A DNA stretch of 64,000 nt from Polyangium sp. 15x6. GTDB lineage: Bacteria; Myxococcota_A; Polyangia; Polyangiales; Polyangiaceae. Shown here piece after piece: positions 1 through 8,327 of this stretch (positions are counted from its first letter, which is position 1; each line of letters starts with the position of its first letter). The DNA lies in NCBI RefSeq assembly GCF_029960785.1, contig NZ_JASBQE010000038.1:44602-108601 (forward strand), given 5' to 3'. Under the pieces are notes generated by a model, which had not been told where the DNA came from, did not search any database, and saw only the letters and a list, made by a program, of their open reading frames with translations. A program made the position numbers and the translations under genes.

Positions 1-1
1 G

Positions 2-727
2 AAGTATGCCGAATTCGTCGCGGAAAAGCGGCTCGTCCCCGACGAAGCTCGCCGCACGCTCGCGCTCCTCCCGCTCGGCGTGCCGGCGCGACCGGGCATT
101 CCGCGGCCTGGGCTCCTCCGCGACGCCCTCGAGGCTTTTTATGCTCTGCCGGCGCGCCTGCTCCCGCGCGTCCCGCTCGCGGAGGTCGGCATGCGGACGC
201 GCATCAACGCGCACACGGGGAAGGTCCAGCTCTACACGCCGCACATCCTCGCCTTCCTGAAGCAGCGATTGCCCCCGGACGTGTTTGCGCTCGCGGCCAT
301 CACCGGCGAGGATCTCTATCCCGACGAGTCCTGGAACTTCGTGTTCGGCATCGCCACACTGCGCCACCGCGTCGGCGTCTTCAGCTTCGCGCGGTACGAC
401 CCGGCCTTCCACGAGGAGCCCCTCCGCCCCGGCGACGAAAAGCTCGTGCTGCGCCGCATGATCAAGGTGCTCGTCCACGAGGTCGGGCACATGTTCGGCC
501 TGCGTCACTGCATTTATTTCTCGTGCCTCATGAATGGGTCGAACCACATCGAGGAGGCCGACGCGCGCCCGCAACACATCTGCCCGGTGTGCCTGCGGAA
601 GCTCCAGCGCGCGATCGGGTTCGACGTGATATCGCGGTACGAAGCGCTCGAGCGGTTTTACGAGGGCGCGGGCCTCGACGACGAGGCGGCCTGGATCGCC
701 GAACGGCTCGGGGAAATCCGGGCCTGA
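2..727 (+). CDS. Archaemetzincin-like zinc protease (5' end outside window)
   Basis: The frame is open from the first bases of the window, so the true start probably lies upstream; a GTG at 80 is only an internal possibility. The signature is HEVGHMFGLRHC, about residues 159-170 of the visible frame, followed by a CxxxxxC segment and, about 20 residues on, a CPVC pair. This is the archaemetzincin pattern: HExxHxxGxxxC for the catalytic zinc plus a four-cysteine second zinc site. The family are aminopeptidase-like metzincins, known mainly from archaea and vertebrates and patchily from bacteria. No signal peptide is visible in the part seen, so it is probably cytoplasmic. It converges with the membrane protein gene at 746. 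The substrate is unknown. Confidence 0.85.
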   Translation, partial: KYAEFVAEKRLVPDEARRTLALLPLGVPARPGIPRPGLLRDALEAFYALPARLLPRVPLAEVGMRTRINAHTGKVQLYTPHILAFLKQRLPPDVFALAAITGEDLYPDESWNFVFGIATLRHRVGVFSFARYDPAFHEEPLRPGDEKLVLRRMIKVLVHEVGHMFGLRHCIYFSCLMNGSNHIEEADARPQHICPVCLRKLQRAIGFDVISRYEALERFYEGAGLDDEAAWIAERLGEIRA

Positions 728-745
728 CGCAAGCGGAGGGATGCC

Positions 746-1654
746 TCAGAAAAAGGCGACCCCCACGCCCGTCGCAATCGCGACGAGGCAGAGGATCACG
801 TCCACGGCGCGGCGATGGCGCGCGGGCCGGATGATGGTGACGAGCATCGAGAGCACGACCATCGGGGCGCCCGCGAGCATGACGGTCCACCCGTTCGCCA
901 CCGCGATTGCGATCGCCACGAAGGCGATGAGCAGCACGCCGCCGAACGCTGTGAAAGGCTCCCCCTCGTCGGGAGAAGAAATCCGCGCGACGGCGGCGCC
1001 CGCAGCGCCGAACGCGAGCGCAAACGCGCCGGCCCCTTCCCAGGCCCAAAAAGACGGCGCCTCGGAGGCGACCATGATCGCGGCGAACACCATCGCCGCG
1101 AAGAGCGCCGCGGACGACTCGATCACGAGCCCTACGACGTACCCGGCGGCGGCCATCTGGCCGCGTGTATTCACCTGCTCGACGACCCGGTCCCGCTCCC
1201 ATTGCTGGTGCCCGCTGAGGTTCGTCGGCTCGCCGATGGGGACGCCGCCGTGCGGGTACAGGATCGCCTGCTCTTCCGGCGTGGCCGACGCCTCCGCGGC
1301 CGTCTCGGCGAGCGACGGTCCGCCGCTCAACCCGAGCACGGAGGCGCCGAGGGCGACGAGCCCCAAGAGCGCCGTGGGAACGGCCACGGCCGAAGCATCG
1401 GGCACCTTGAAAAAGCCCGCGGCGCCGAGCGCGAGCGTCACGGCGGAGGCGCCGAGCAAGCGGTAGAGGGCGCCACGATCGACGGGCTTGTTTCCCGAAA
1501 CGGCGCTCACGACCTGGCCCGCGTTGCCGGGAATCCAGGCGCTCACGAGCGCCGCGCCGGCGAGGAGCCACGAGGCTCGCGTCGGGGGCACGGAGGCGAG
1601 TGCGGCAGCGACCGGGACGAGGTGGCGCGCGAAAACGAAGGCAAATCGTGCCAT
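746..1654 (-). CDS. Multi-pass membrane protein, unknown function
   Basis: A 302-residue protein made mostly of long hydrophobic Ala/Val/Leu stretches, with about eight to nine predicted membrane spans. A more polar loop (about residues 120-165, with PHGGVPIGEPTN) sits in the middle. The ATG at 1654 is followed at once by a membrane-like segment. The C-terminal part resembles generic small integral membrane proteins, and no catalytic or transport motif is recognisable. It is divergent from the gene at 1718 with only about 60 bases between them, so both promoters must overlap there. The reading frame is well supported by composition, but the function is unassigned. Confidence 0.7.
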   Translation of the reverse strand: MARFAFVFARHLVPVAAALASVPPTRASWLLAGAALVSAWIPGNAGQVVSAVSGNKPVDRGALYRLLGASAVTLALGAAGFFKVPDASAVAVPTALLGLVALGASVLGLSGGPSLAETAAEASATPEEQAILYPHGGVPIGEPTNLSGHQQWERDRVVEQVNTRGQMAAAGYVVGLVIESSAALFAAMVFAAIMVASEAPSFWAWEGAGAFALAFGAAGAAVARISSPDEGEPFTAFGGVLLIAFVAIAIAVANGWTVMLAGAPMVVLSMLVTIIRPARHRRAVDVILCLVAIATGVGVAFF

Positions 1655-1717
1655 TTTTGGTGCTCATCCCGGATGGACTTGCGTCGTGCCGGGAACGATG
1701 GATGGACGTGGGGCCGC

Positions 1718-2155
1718 ATGGACGATACCTGGGAGCGCGTCGGAACGCACTGGAACCGTTTCGAGCCGCCCGATCTGCTCCACACGCGTGCCATCGGCCC
1801 CATCTCCCGTGACGAGTTCGCGACCGCGCTCGACGTGATCGAGCACCACGCAAAGCAGGGCCCGATCTTCTGGCTCGTCGACCTCACGCACCTCGACGGC
1901 ATCGCGCCGGAGGCCCGGCGGCTGCTCTCGGAGCGCGACGCCCGCGCGTTCCTGCGTGGGATCGTGCTCATCGGCGGCGGATTCTCGCAGCGCGTCCTCG
2001 CCACGCTGGCCATCAAGGCCGTGCGGCTCTTCTGGCGCCACAAGACCCACGTGCCGTTCGTCTTCCTCGCGGACGAGCGCGAGGCGCGCGCGTGGATCGA
2101 GGCGGAACGGCGCGCTCACACCGGCGCCCGCGCGAGAGCCCCATCGAACCCCTGA
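1718..2155 (+). CDS. STAS/SpoIIAA-like small protein
   Basis: A 145-residue soluble protein beginning MDDTWERVGTHW. The middle reads as alternating strands and helices, with a buried strand (FWLVDLTHLDGI) followed by a helix and a second strand (GIVLIGGG). This is the layout of SpoIIAA/STAS-like domains, which act as anti-sigma-factor antagonists or small regulatory modules. I chose the ATG at 1718; an in-frame ATG at 1673 would add 15 residues that look non-coding. No conserved serine phosphorylation site can be pinpointed, so the regulatory role is inferred from fold-like features only. It converges with the acetyltransferase gene at 2182. Confidence 0.55.
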   Translation: MDDTWERVGTHWNRFEPPDLLHTRAIGPISRDEFATALDVIEHHAKQGPIFWLVDLTHLDGIAPEARRLLSERDARAFLRGIVLIGGGFSQRVLATLAIKAVRLFWRHKTHVPFVFLADEREARAWIEAERRAHTGARARAPSNP

Positions 2156-2181
2156 TCGGCGACCCATCGAGAGGGGCCAAA

Positions 2182-2721
2182 TCAGGCGCCGCGGTGAATG
2201 ATCATCAAGAGCAACCGACCATCCGGCGTCTCGACCACCGAAACGTCGCGAAAGCCCGCCTTGCGATAACAAGCCACCGCGCGGCCATTCGTCGGATCCG
2301 GATCGGTCTGGATCTTGGTCACGCGCGGATCGGCGAACAGAAAATCGAGAAACGCGCGGACCATGCGGGTGCCGAGGCCTTTGCCGATACGCTCGGCGTC
2401 GGCGATGAACTGGTCGATGCCGAGCGCGCACGGGTCCGTCTCGTCGAGCCACCAGCCGTCGGCCTGGCTCGCCATGACCCGATACGCCTGGATGTACGCG
2501 AAAGGCTTTCCGTCCTCGCACGCGAGGTACGGAATGGCGCCGCCCGGAGCGTCGAGCGGCAAGGTACCGGCCTCCGCGAGGCACGGGAGGTACTCGTCGC
2601 GCAGCTCGTCGAGGGTCGGCGTGGGTTGCCACCATTCCGCGACGTGCGGGCGCGTGAGCCAGGCGTGCATCAAGGGGAGCTCGGCCTCGGTGAGGGGGCG
2701 GAAGGTGATGGGCGGAGGCAT
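2182..2721 (-). CDS. GNAT acetyltransferase, AAC(6')-like
   Basis: A 179-residue protein with the GNAT fold order: N-terminal ITFRPLTEAELPLMHAWL, a W-rich substrate segment, the acetyl-CoA loop (RIGKGLGTRMVRAFLDF, the Q/RxxGxG/A motif) and a C-terminal NGRAVACYRKAGF helix-strand. This arrangement, including VAEWW near residue 29, is typical of the AAC(6')-Ib/aminoglycoside and related small-molecule acetyltransferases. The real substrate cannot be told from sequence, and many such chromosomal genes do not confer resistance. The ATG at 2721 was chosen because the upstream extension of the open frame is Arg/Pro-rich shadow sequence. It converges with the STAS-like gene. Confidence 0.8.
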   Translation of the reverse strand: MPPPITFRPLTEAELPLMHAWLTRPHVAEWWQPTPTLDELRDEYLPCLAEAGTLPLDAPGGAIPYLACEDGKPFAYIQAYRVMASQADGWWLDETDPCALGIDQFIADAERIGKGLGTRMVRAFLDFLFADPRVTKIQTDPDPTNGRAVACYRKAGFRDVSVVETPDGRLLLMIIHRGA

Positions 2722-3632
2722 GGGCGGGGAGTTTACCCCAGCCAGGGGCGTCGAGCGGCCTGGACGTGCCGGGGCGGGGGGCCGGTGGCTCGGGAGCGGG
2801 CCGCGGGCGAGGTGTCGTGTAGAACGTGGAGGTTGAACGCGTTCGAGATCGGCGGCTTTGGCCCGTTGAGCCTGATGAGCCGCAACGCGACGGGGCCGAT
2901 GGAACGGATGCTCTCCGCACCACGTTTCCGTGACGTTGATGCGGGGGTTCAAATCACCGTCACGCATGGAGGAGAGCAAGGGACCGGCACTCGGTCGGAG
3001 TGGAGCGCAAGAGTGTGCAACGGCAAGCACCAGGCGAAGACACGACGAAGCATCGGCAGCCCCTCGGTGGTCTCAGGTCACGCCACACCACTCCCGCGGC
3101 GGTGAGCGGCCCTGCGTTCTTCCCTGGGGCGCCTCGTGCCACGGAGGCCGACGAGCTGGCGAGAGCGTCGCCGGGACACTCGGACCCACGTCGTCCACGC
3201 CAAAGCCAGCCGTTCCGCGCGCGTCAGCGGCTCACGAAGGCTGGTGCCCCGTACCGAACCACGCGCCACCCGGCGCGGCGAAACGAGCCGCGTACAGGTC
3301 GCCGCGTCAGCCGCCGTCGCGCGTTACGCTCGCGTACAAGAAAGCTCGCCAGCGGCATGCGCGGCGCTCGGGCCGTACAAAAGGGGACGGCGGCGGCCGA
3401 GGAGCCGCAAAGGCCCGTACCGATCGACGCATGACCGGCCGGCGTCCGTCTCCCCGCCGTACAACTCCGTGGCGCGGCCGCCCTTCTCCGCGATGCGCGC
3501 GTACACGAAGCCTCCTCGGCGGCGCGTTGACGCGCCTGTACGTGCCGCTGCGCGGGTGAAGCGCTGCGCTGCGGTTTTGTACGTCAACATAGGATCTTGC
3601 ATCCGTGCCGCCGCTTCGTGTAGCGTCCCACC
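2722..3632. other. Intergenic stretch, no supported gene
   Basis: About 910 GC-rich bases. Every open frame here is Arg/Ser/Pro-rich shadow sequence with no recognisable protein. There are several scattered gtac-containing words between about 3280 and 3590, but no regular repeat. A perfect 7-bp inverted repeat (cgtgacg at 2929, cgtcacg at 2958) encloses a tRNA T-loop-like word, but no tRNA can be folded around it. The 3' end must hold the promoter of the gene at 3633. Confidence 0.5.
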
Positions 3633-4511
3633 ATGCGGCTCAGGACATTCGATACCGACATCGCGCCGCTCCCCGTTCGGGAGCACCTCATTTACTCGCT
3701 GGGGATGTGCGAGAACCACGTTCTCGCAAAGCAACACGTCGTCGTGTTCTCGACGCTGCTCGACCATTGGCAGGCCACGTTCGCGCAATTCTTGGCGCTG
3801 CAGGACAAGATCTCCCGGGCGGAGGCCCGCATCGATGCCTGTGACGACACGCTCGACGTGTTCGTGGACGACGTCGCGGACGCGCTGCTGTACGGCAACA
3901 ACGATCGCACGTCGGCCGAGTTCCGGTCCTTCTTCGGCTCGAAGCAACCCCACGAGATCAAGCGGCCCATCCTGGGCGAAGAGCTGGAAACCGTGCGCGC
4001 GTGGATCTCGGCGCTGAAGAATTCGCCGAAGCCGCTGCTCGTGGAGCTCGGCGCACGAGGGGAAGTTTTGGTGGCGAATGCGGATCAAGCGGTCACCGCG
4101 CTCGGGCTCGCGCAGCAGGAGTTTCGGACGTTCCGTCTCACGGGTGGATACAGCCAATTCATCGACGCCGTGAACACAGGCCGGAAAACGGTGTACGCCG
4201 AGCTCGGAAAGCTGCGGCATCAGCCCGAAGGAAAGGGGCTGCCTGCGGATTTCGCGGATCAGTTTTTCCGCCACGAGCCGCGACGGAACAAGAAGCAAAC
4301 GGTCGAGGCCGTGCGCGCGAGGATCGCAGCGCTGATGGCCGAGCTGGAGAAGGAGACGGCCGCACTGGCAGCGCTGGAGGCGAAGGCCAAGGGCGCGGAG
4401 GAGGCCGAGCAGGCGCGGAAAGGGCTGGAGGCGGAGCTTGCTGCCGCCGAGCAGGCGCGCGCCGAGCTGGAGAAGAAGACGGCGGAGATCAAGGCCAAGC
4501 TGAAGCGGTAG
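3633..4511 (+). CDS. Unknown cytoplasmic protein with C-terminal coiled coil
   Basis: A 292-residue protein I do not recognise. The N-terminal 200 residues look globular and soluble, with HEIKRPILGEELETVRAW near residue 110. From about residue 215 the chain becomes a long Ala/Glu/Lys heptad-rich coiled coil (many ELEKET, AEQARAELEKK words) to the end. There is no signal peptide or membrane span. The ATG at 3633 begins MRLRTFDTDIAPLP and follows a long gene-free region. The stop codon lies inside the first bases of a dispersed CTTCCG-type repeat (position 4504), which suggests the repeat landed at, or formed, the gene end. A structural or scaffold role is possible but unproven. Confidence 0.65.
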   Translation: MRLRTFDTDIAPLPVREHLIYSLGMCENHVLAKQHVVVFSTLLDHWQATFAQFLALQDKISRAEARIDACDDTLDVFVDDVADALLYGNNDRTSAEFRSFFGSKQPHEIKRPILGEELETVRAWISALKNSPKPLLVELGARGEVLVANADQAVTALGLAQQEFRTFRLTGGYSQFIDAVNTGRKTVYAELGKLRHQPEGKGLPADFADQFFRHEPRRNKKQTVEAVRARIAALMAELEKETAALAALEAKAKGAEEAEQARKGLEAELAAAEQARAELEKKTAEIKAKLKR

Positions 4512-4560
4512 AGGGCAGGGGCGCTTCCGCTGCCGCTGCCGCTTCCGCTTCGGATTCCGG
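4504..4560 (+). repeat. Dispersed CTTCCG-rich repeat, copy 1
   Basis: Starts with the shared lead word agcggta and continues as degenerate hexamers of the gcttccgctgcc type. It overlaps the last codons of the coiled-coil gene. Other copies are at 6224, 8591, 9937 and 16865. Confidence 0.65.
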
Positions 4561-4949
4561 AGACCCTCACCCGTCGTGACCCGACGCGTACGGCGCTGCT
4601 CGCGGTGCTCATCCAGAGCGAGATCACGGCCGCTGCGGCGGGGGATGTCGAGCTCGTAGCCATTTCGCACGACGCCGCAGGCAAGCATCCTCACGATGCA
4701 CCCCGTGGGCGACCCATCGATCGACGCCCCGCGCGCGGCCCATAGCGCGGTAGGGAAGCTCCTCGACGCGATGATGGTGGCCACGCGCCGAGGTAGCCCC
4801 CGTCGGCGCAGGCGACCCAAGTAAGCGCAGGTCCGCCAAGGTAACGACAAACTCGCGGCGAGCGCGCATCGGCGGATTGCGAGTTCCCGGCCCAGGGCAG
4901 CGCGCGGGCGGCGGCGGGCGCGCCGGGCCGGAGACCTCGCAATCAGCGG
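4561..4949. other. Intergenic stretch, possible relic of the collagen-like gene's 3' part
   Basis: No complete gene is seen. On the minus strand one frame stays open from the collagen region down to 4624. It carries a protein-like segment ([14 protein letters not shown]) just past the point where the collagen frame ends. This may be the original C-terminal domain, put out of frame. Nothing else is recognisable. Confidence 0.35.
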
Positions 4950-5381
4950 TCATGTGGGCGAATGTGTCGACGACGTCCTTGGGGAGCGGCGAAGGGGCGG
5001 CGAGACATGGCCTACGGCGCCGAGCGCGCCTGTCGCACCCGTCGCGCCGGTCGCACCCGTGGGACCGACTGCGCCTGTCGCACCCGTCGCGCCGGTCGGC
5101 CCCGTGGGACCGGTGGGGCCCGTAGGACCGGTAGGACCGGTAGGGCCTGTAGGACCGGTGGGGCCCGTAGCACCGACGGGTTTCGCATTGCCGCTGGGAC
5201 CGGCGGGGCCGAGTGTCTGGAGAGCTTCGCGGCTCATCGCCGAGTGCTCGGTGTCGTCTTCCGGGGTCGTGGAGTCTTCCGGCACTCCGATGCATCCCCC
5301 CGCGACGGCGACGAGCAGCGCAGCAACGCAACCGTGCGTCGCCGAGGGCCATCCAGGACAGCGGCGCTTCATCATATTCAT
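4950..5381 (-). CDS. Collagen-like (GPTG-repeat) lipoprotein
   Basis: A 143-residue protein. The start is the ATG at 5381, preceded by a GGGAGAG ribosome-binding site. The N-terminus has two Lys/Arg-rich residues, a hydrophobic stretch and the lipobox VAGGC, so it is predicted to be a lipid-anchored exported protein. A short linker rich in Asp/Glu/Thr follows. Then come about 17 Gly-x-Thr-Gly/Gly-Ala-Thr triplets of the bacterial collagen-like type, interrupted only by VGPT/LGAV steps. The last 20 residues ([15 protein letters not shown]) look out of frame. The adjacent frame carries a more protein-like continuation, so a frameshift near 5010 may have truncated it. Such repeats form triple helices at cell surfaces; a role here is inference. 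Confidence 0.65.
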   Translation of the reverse strand: MNMMKRRCPGWPSATHGCVAALLVAVAGGCIGVPEDSTTPEDDTEHSAMSREALQTLGPAGPSGNAKPVGATGPTGPTGPTGPTGPTGPTGPTGPTGATGATGAVGPTGATGATGATGALGAVGHVSPPLRRSPRTSSTHSPT

Positions 5382-5519
5382 GGTTCTCTCCCGCGAAGAC
5401 CGTCGAGCACATATCCTCGAAAAAGCGGACTGTCGCGATTCGTCGCCCAGTCGGGAGGGCGACCTTGCCATGTTTTTTTCTTGTCGCCATCTGATGGGTG
5501 CCAGGAGCCACGGCTAAAG

Positions 5520-6157
5520 CAGGGTCGTACAAGCTTGTCGTTACGCCTCGTACAAAATTGGTTCATCGCCGTCGATGCATTCACGCTCGACCATATCGCG
5601 GTCAATCCAATGCCGCCTGGATTCGTGCCGCGCTTCGAGATGGGGAAAGCGAAAGGATGGCTTTACCCTCGAGAAGACGCGATGCGGTCCGCGTGCCAGA
5701 AGGTGCCCTTGGTTTGCCGGCTCCTTCATGGGTTCCTGCACCGCGAAGGGATGCGGCGCTCGGAAGCCCTCAACCTCACGTGGGCCTAGTTCAACCTCGA
5801 TCTTGGCAAGGTCATCCTCGATGAAAACAAGACGGACGAACCTCGGGCATGGGTGCTATCGCCGGGGGTCGCGGCTGCTTTCATTGCGTGGCGCGATCAC
5901 TGCGCGGAGAGAGGCTTGCGCGTGACGGGGAATGCGCCCGCATTCGTGGATGATGAGGGAGCGCGCAAGGGAAAGCGCCTCACGGACCGGGAATCGGCTA
6001 CCCGGTTTCGGCGACACCTGGAGTGGCCGGCATCGATCGGCCGGAGTTGTTCACGCGCACGAGCGTGAGGCTTCCGATACGGCTGCATGACTGCCGGGCC
6101 ACGTTCGTGACGCTCGCGCTCGCGAGGGGACAACGGTCTCTGCGGTCTCTGCCATAG
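5520..6157 (+). pseudogene. Degraded phage-type tyrosine recombinase (integrase)
   Basis: The central frame reads REGMRRSEALNLTWA, then an in-frame TAG at 5787-5789, then FNLDLGKVILDENKTDEPRA and VLSPGVAAAFIAW. This is the typical core of tyrosine recombinases, with the box-I arginine region intact. A frameshift between about 6020 and 6045 moves the protein to another frame, where IDRPELFTRT and the box-II motif LHDCRATFVTLAL (HxxR) are found before a stop at 6155-6157. The C-terminal third with the catalytic tyrosine is missing. With a nonsense codon, a frameshift and a 3' truncation it cannot be active. It is not IntI-like in any feature I can see. Confidence 0.75.
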
Positions 6158-6223
6158 ATGGCATAATGCCAGAGAAAAACCGGGGATGAGAACATCCAGG
6201 TGGATGAGCCCCCCTCTCTCGAG

Positions 6224-6296
6224 AGCGGTACACAATCGGATTTCGCTTGCCGCTTCCGCTTCCGCCTCCGCTTCCGCTTTCGCTTCCGCTGGCGGA
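6224..6296 (+). repeat. Dispersed CTTCCG-rich repeat, copy 2
   Basis: The longest copy: lead agcggtacacaatcgga, then cttgccgcttccgcttcc and further cctccg/tttcgc hexamers up to ggcgg. It lies downstream of the recombinase relic. The lead is shared nearly base for base with copy 3 at 8591. Confidence 0.8.
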
Positions 6297-6721
6297 CATG
6301 TTGCTGATCCCCGAACGGTCAATCTTGACCCGCATGCTGAACCTGACGGTGGCCACGACGAACGCCAACCTTCGAGGGCGCGCGGACCAGCCGCCGGTAA
6401 GGTGCGACGAATCGGGATTGGCTCTCCGGCACTGATCCCGCCTGTTTCTGCATTCTCCCAGCAACGCGAGCCCCTTCGGTGTTCACGCACGAGGCGCGGC
6501 ACTCCCCGAACGCCCGGTTGCACTCTTGCTGCGGCTCCACCTTGGCCCTGTCGTCCACGGGCGCCGCCGGGTTCATGACGCTCGGTCTCTTCTCCGTGGG
6601 GAAATGTGCAAAATGCGGAAAGGCGCCCCGCATTCGCTCCGCCCACTTTCCGTCGTGGGCCACATACGGCACCGCCCGCAGCGGTTGGTGTCCGAGCTCG
6701 GTGGGCTGCTCCTATCAGCCC
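6297..6721. other. Stretch without an assured gene, possible decayed cassette
   Basis: On the minus strand an open frame (6319-6672, 117 residues) starts about 50 bases after the attC-like site at 6722. It contains a cysteine segment CNRAFGECRASC. The rest reads as low-quality Arg/Val-rich sequence with no family match I know. It may be a further cassette gene that has decayed, or a chance frame. Confidence 0.3.
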
Positions 6722-6804
6722 GCCCAACGACCCAAGCTCACCTGCACCGGCCGCTCGGTGAGCGATGTATCTGGGAAAACCTACATGCGGCCGGTGCGTT
6801 CGGC
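6722..6804 (-). other. attC-like recombination site (candidate)
   Basis: Read on the minus strand: GCCGAAC, then an 11-base arm gcaccggccgc, a loop of about 32 bases, the perfect complementary arm gcggccggtgc, then aggtgagcttgggtc and GTTGGGC. The outer 7-mers are complementary except for one position, and the last fits the GTTRRRY core. It sits downstream of the AlkD-like gene on the same strand, as a cassette attC should. The arms are less symmetric than in the site at 7585. Confidence 0.45.
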
Positions 6805-6834
6805 GGCCCACGAACAGATTTGTCCCATTCGGTG

Positions 6835-7488
6835 TCATTCACGCTTGGCTACTTCGATCCTGATAAATTCTGGAAGGTACGACGGTGTACAGTTTTTGGC
6901 GACACGCTCGTCCTTGTAGAGCCCTAATGCTTCCCCAAGTTTGATACATCTGGATCGAAATCGCGGCTCGTGAACACCAATTTGGCCAGCGCAGAAATTC
7001 ATTGCCCACTGAACTTCGGGTTCAGCATGAGCCATATCGTTTTCCAGGGAATCAAGCAGGTCTGCACTATTGTCGGGAGGAACTTGCCCTGTCCAGCGCA
7101 AGCGAGCTTGGTGATACCAGAACAAGCGACGCAGAATAGGGGAAGGATTCTTCTCCCATGTCGCGATAAGGGAGACAAGTTTCTTGTCTTTGGCTAGCTG
7201 GTTTGCCAACAGCCAGTCCGCCAATTGGTTGCGTTCTTCCGCGTCATGCCGAAGCACATCAGATGCAAGCTGATCGATGACATTTTCTGCGAGGAGCTTC
7301 TTATCGAAGATGAGGGTCGAGAGAAGTCGAGGGTAGTATTGGCCCGTTGACCAAAGCTCCATTGCCAGACCGTGGTCCTTCTTGATCTCGTTGCCACGCT
7401 TTTTTAGGTCGCCCAGCTTCAGGTTTCCGTTAGTGATCTCAGCGACAAGTTTCTTTGCTCTAGCCGATAAAGCCATTTTATCTGTCAC
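6835..7488 (-). CDS. AlkD-like DNA alkylation repair protein (HEAT-like)
   Basis: A 217-residue helical protein. The segments LKKRGNEIKKDHGLAMELW, LSTLIFDKKLLAENVIDQLA and WEKNPSPILRRLFWYHQARLRW follow the HEAT-like helical repeats of the AlkC/AlkD DNA glycosylase superfamily, which remove alkylated purines. A specific catalytic Asp/Trp pair cannot be assigned with certainty. The start is ATG 7488 (MTDKMALSARAKK); ATG 7476 is an alternative. Base composition is clearly lower in GC than the neighbours, and codons such as TTA, AAA and GAT are frequent, so the gene is probably imported. It lies between two attC-like sites on its own strand, consistent with a mobile gene cassette. Confidence 0.75.
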   Translation of the reverse strand: MTDKMALSARAKKLVAEITNGNLKLGDLKKRGNEIKKDHGLAMELWSTGQYYPRLLSTLIFDKKLLAENVIDQLASDVLRHDAEERNQLADWLLANQLAKDKKLVSLIATWEKNPSPILRRLFWYHQARLRWTGQVPPDNSADLLDSLENDMAHAEPEVQWAMNFCAGQIGVHEPRFRSRCIKLGEALGLYKDERVAKNCTPSYLPEFIRIEVAKRE

Positions 7489-7584
7489 CCCTCTGCTTGC
7501 CAGATGACGACTCAGCGCAGTAGCTGGCCCCCTGCACCGTTCCTCGACAGTCCCTTACAGGTTCACCCGCCCCACGCCTCCGCC

Positions 7585-7662
7585 GCCGAACGTTTGAGTT
7601 CACCCGCTCGCGGAAGCGGGCTTCGCCCGCTTCCGCGAGTCGGGTGCAACGAAGGGTTAGGC
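7585..7662 (-). other. Integron-type attC site
   Basis: A 78-base site read on the minus strand. R'' is GCCTAAC (7662-7656) and R' is GTTCGGC (7591-7585), complementary but for one base. Between them is a perfect 15-base stem (ctcgcggaagcgggc at 7607-7621 and its complement at 7625-7639, loop of 3). The stem is continued by CACCCG/CGGGTG with one unpaired adenine, which matches the extrahelical bases that orient attC recombination. It lies directly downstream of the YCII-like gene on the same strand, the correct cassette order. Confidence 0.8.
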
Positions 7663-7774
7663 CTCACGGATGTAGCGAGGCGCTTGGGCGTGTTGCCTGT
7701 CCGAAGTTCATGGCAATGAAGAAAGTAGATGCAGAAAGGACCTCCTCGTTCGCATCGGGCTGCGACCTCGCCGG

Positions 7775-8116
7775 TCAGCTCTCGGGGTCGTACCCGAACT
7801 CGCGGAGTTCCTGCGAGCAGCGGCAGGCTTTGGCGATCTTCGCGGCCCATTGGACGGCGGCTTCGCGCGACGGGAGTTCCAGGACACAGAAGCCGCCGTC
7901 GAACTCCTTGGTCTGCGGGTAGGTCTCGTTCGTGACGGTGCCGTCGGCGGCGACCATCAGCGGCGCGACGTCCTCGTTGATACCACCGCCGAACACATAG
8001 ACGCCGGCATCCTTCGCCTCGCGTATGACCGCGTGTGCCGCTTCGCCGACGGCAGCCATGTCTTCGTCGGAGACGTCCATCGCCGATCCGGGGAAGGAGA
8101 TAAGGTACTTCGTCAT
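7775..8116 (-). CDS. YCII-like (YciI/DGPF family) small protein
   Basis: A 113-residue protein starting MTKYLISFPGSAM, with the strand-helix-strand layout of the dimeric ferredoxin-like YCII family: an N-terminal strand KYLISF, a helix with AVIREAKDAGVYVFGGG, then GFCVLELPSREAAVQWAAKIAKA. The family is often linked to PhnB-like and sigma-factor contexts, and its biochemical role is mostly unknown. The start has a strong site (GGAGG six to nine bases before ATG 8116). YCII-family genes are known passengers of integron cassettes. Here the gene is followed by a well-formed attC at 7585 and lies in the same orientation as the other cassette genes. Confidence 0.8.
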   Translation of the reverse strand: MTKYLISFPGSAMDVSDEDMAAVGEAAHAVIREAKDAGVYVFGGGINEDVAPLMVAADGTVTNETYPQTKEFDGGFCVLELPSREAAVQWAAKIAKACRCSQELREFGYDPES

Positions 8117-8171
8117 CGTTCGGTCCTCCGGGTGTGAGTTTCGGAATTGGGTGTGAGGCCCAACTGTGTAA

Positions 8172-8327
8172 TTAGGCCGCCGCTGCAGAACCTTTCAGTG
8201 CGCTGGTTAGGCCGTCGCGGCCTAACCACGGAACGGGCGCTGCCTTCAGCGATTCGCATGTGACGCCCGTTAGGATCCTCGCGAGTTCCACGGCTACGAC
8301 GACATCGAGCTGGTCGTCCGTAGTCAT
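8172..8327 (-). CDS. Small cassette-like gene, 51 residues, possibly frameshifted
   Basis: This frame gives a convincing short protein: MTTDDQLDVVVAVELARIL, a helix with CESLKAAPVPWLGRDGL, and SALKGSAAAA at the end. Upstream in another frame, from ATG 8427, lies MTVTKRDLLPTLMGDRKLV, ending in WEPVVTVL just where this frame begins. The two may be one gene of about 84 residues split by a single-base shift near 8330, or two overlapping small genes. Codons CTA, TTA, TCT and GTA are unlike the host's usual codons, which suggests foreign origin. No family is recognised. It is in the same strand and row as the YCII-like and AlkD-like cassette genes. Confidence 0.45.
   Translation of the reverse strand: MTTDDQLDVVVAVELARILTGVTCESLKAAPVPWLGRDGLTSALKGSAAAA

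Noticed and set aside
2929..2964. Possible tRNA end with TTCAAATC loop inside a 7-bp inverted repeat
   Set aside because: The T-arm pairs poorly (two mismatches in five), and no D-arm, anticodon arm or acceptor can be folded upstream.
6479..6919. Plus-strand frame with CAKCGK and other cysteines
   Set aside because: It overlaps the attC-like site and the end of the AlkD-like gene, and no family pattern extends beyond the single motif.
8221..8285. Second attC-like site (aacgggcg/cgcccgtt arms with GTTAGGC)
   Set aside because: It lies within a convincing coding frame (8172-8327) and lacks the spacer and extrahelical-base layout of the site at 7585.
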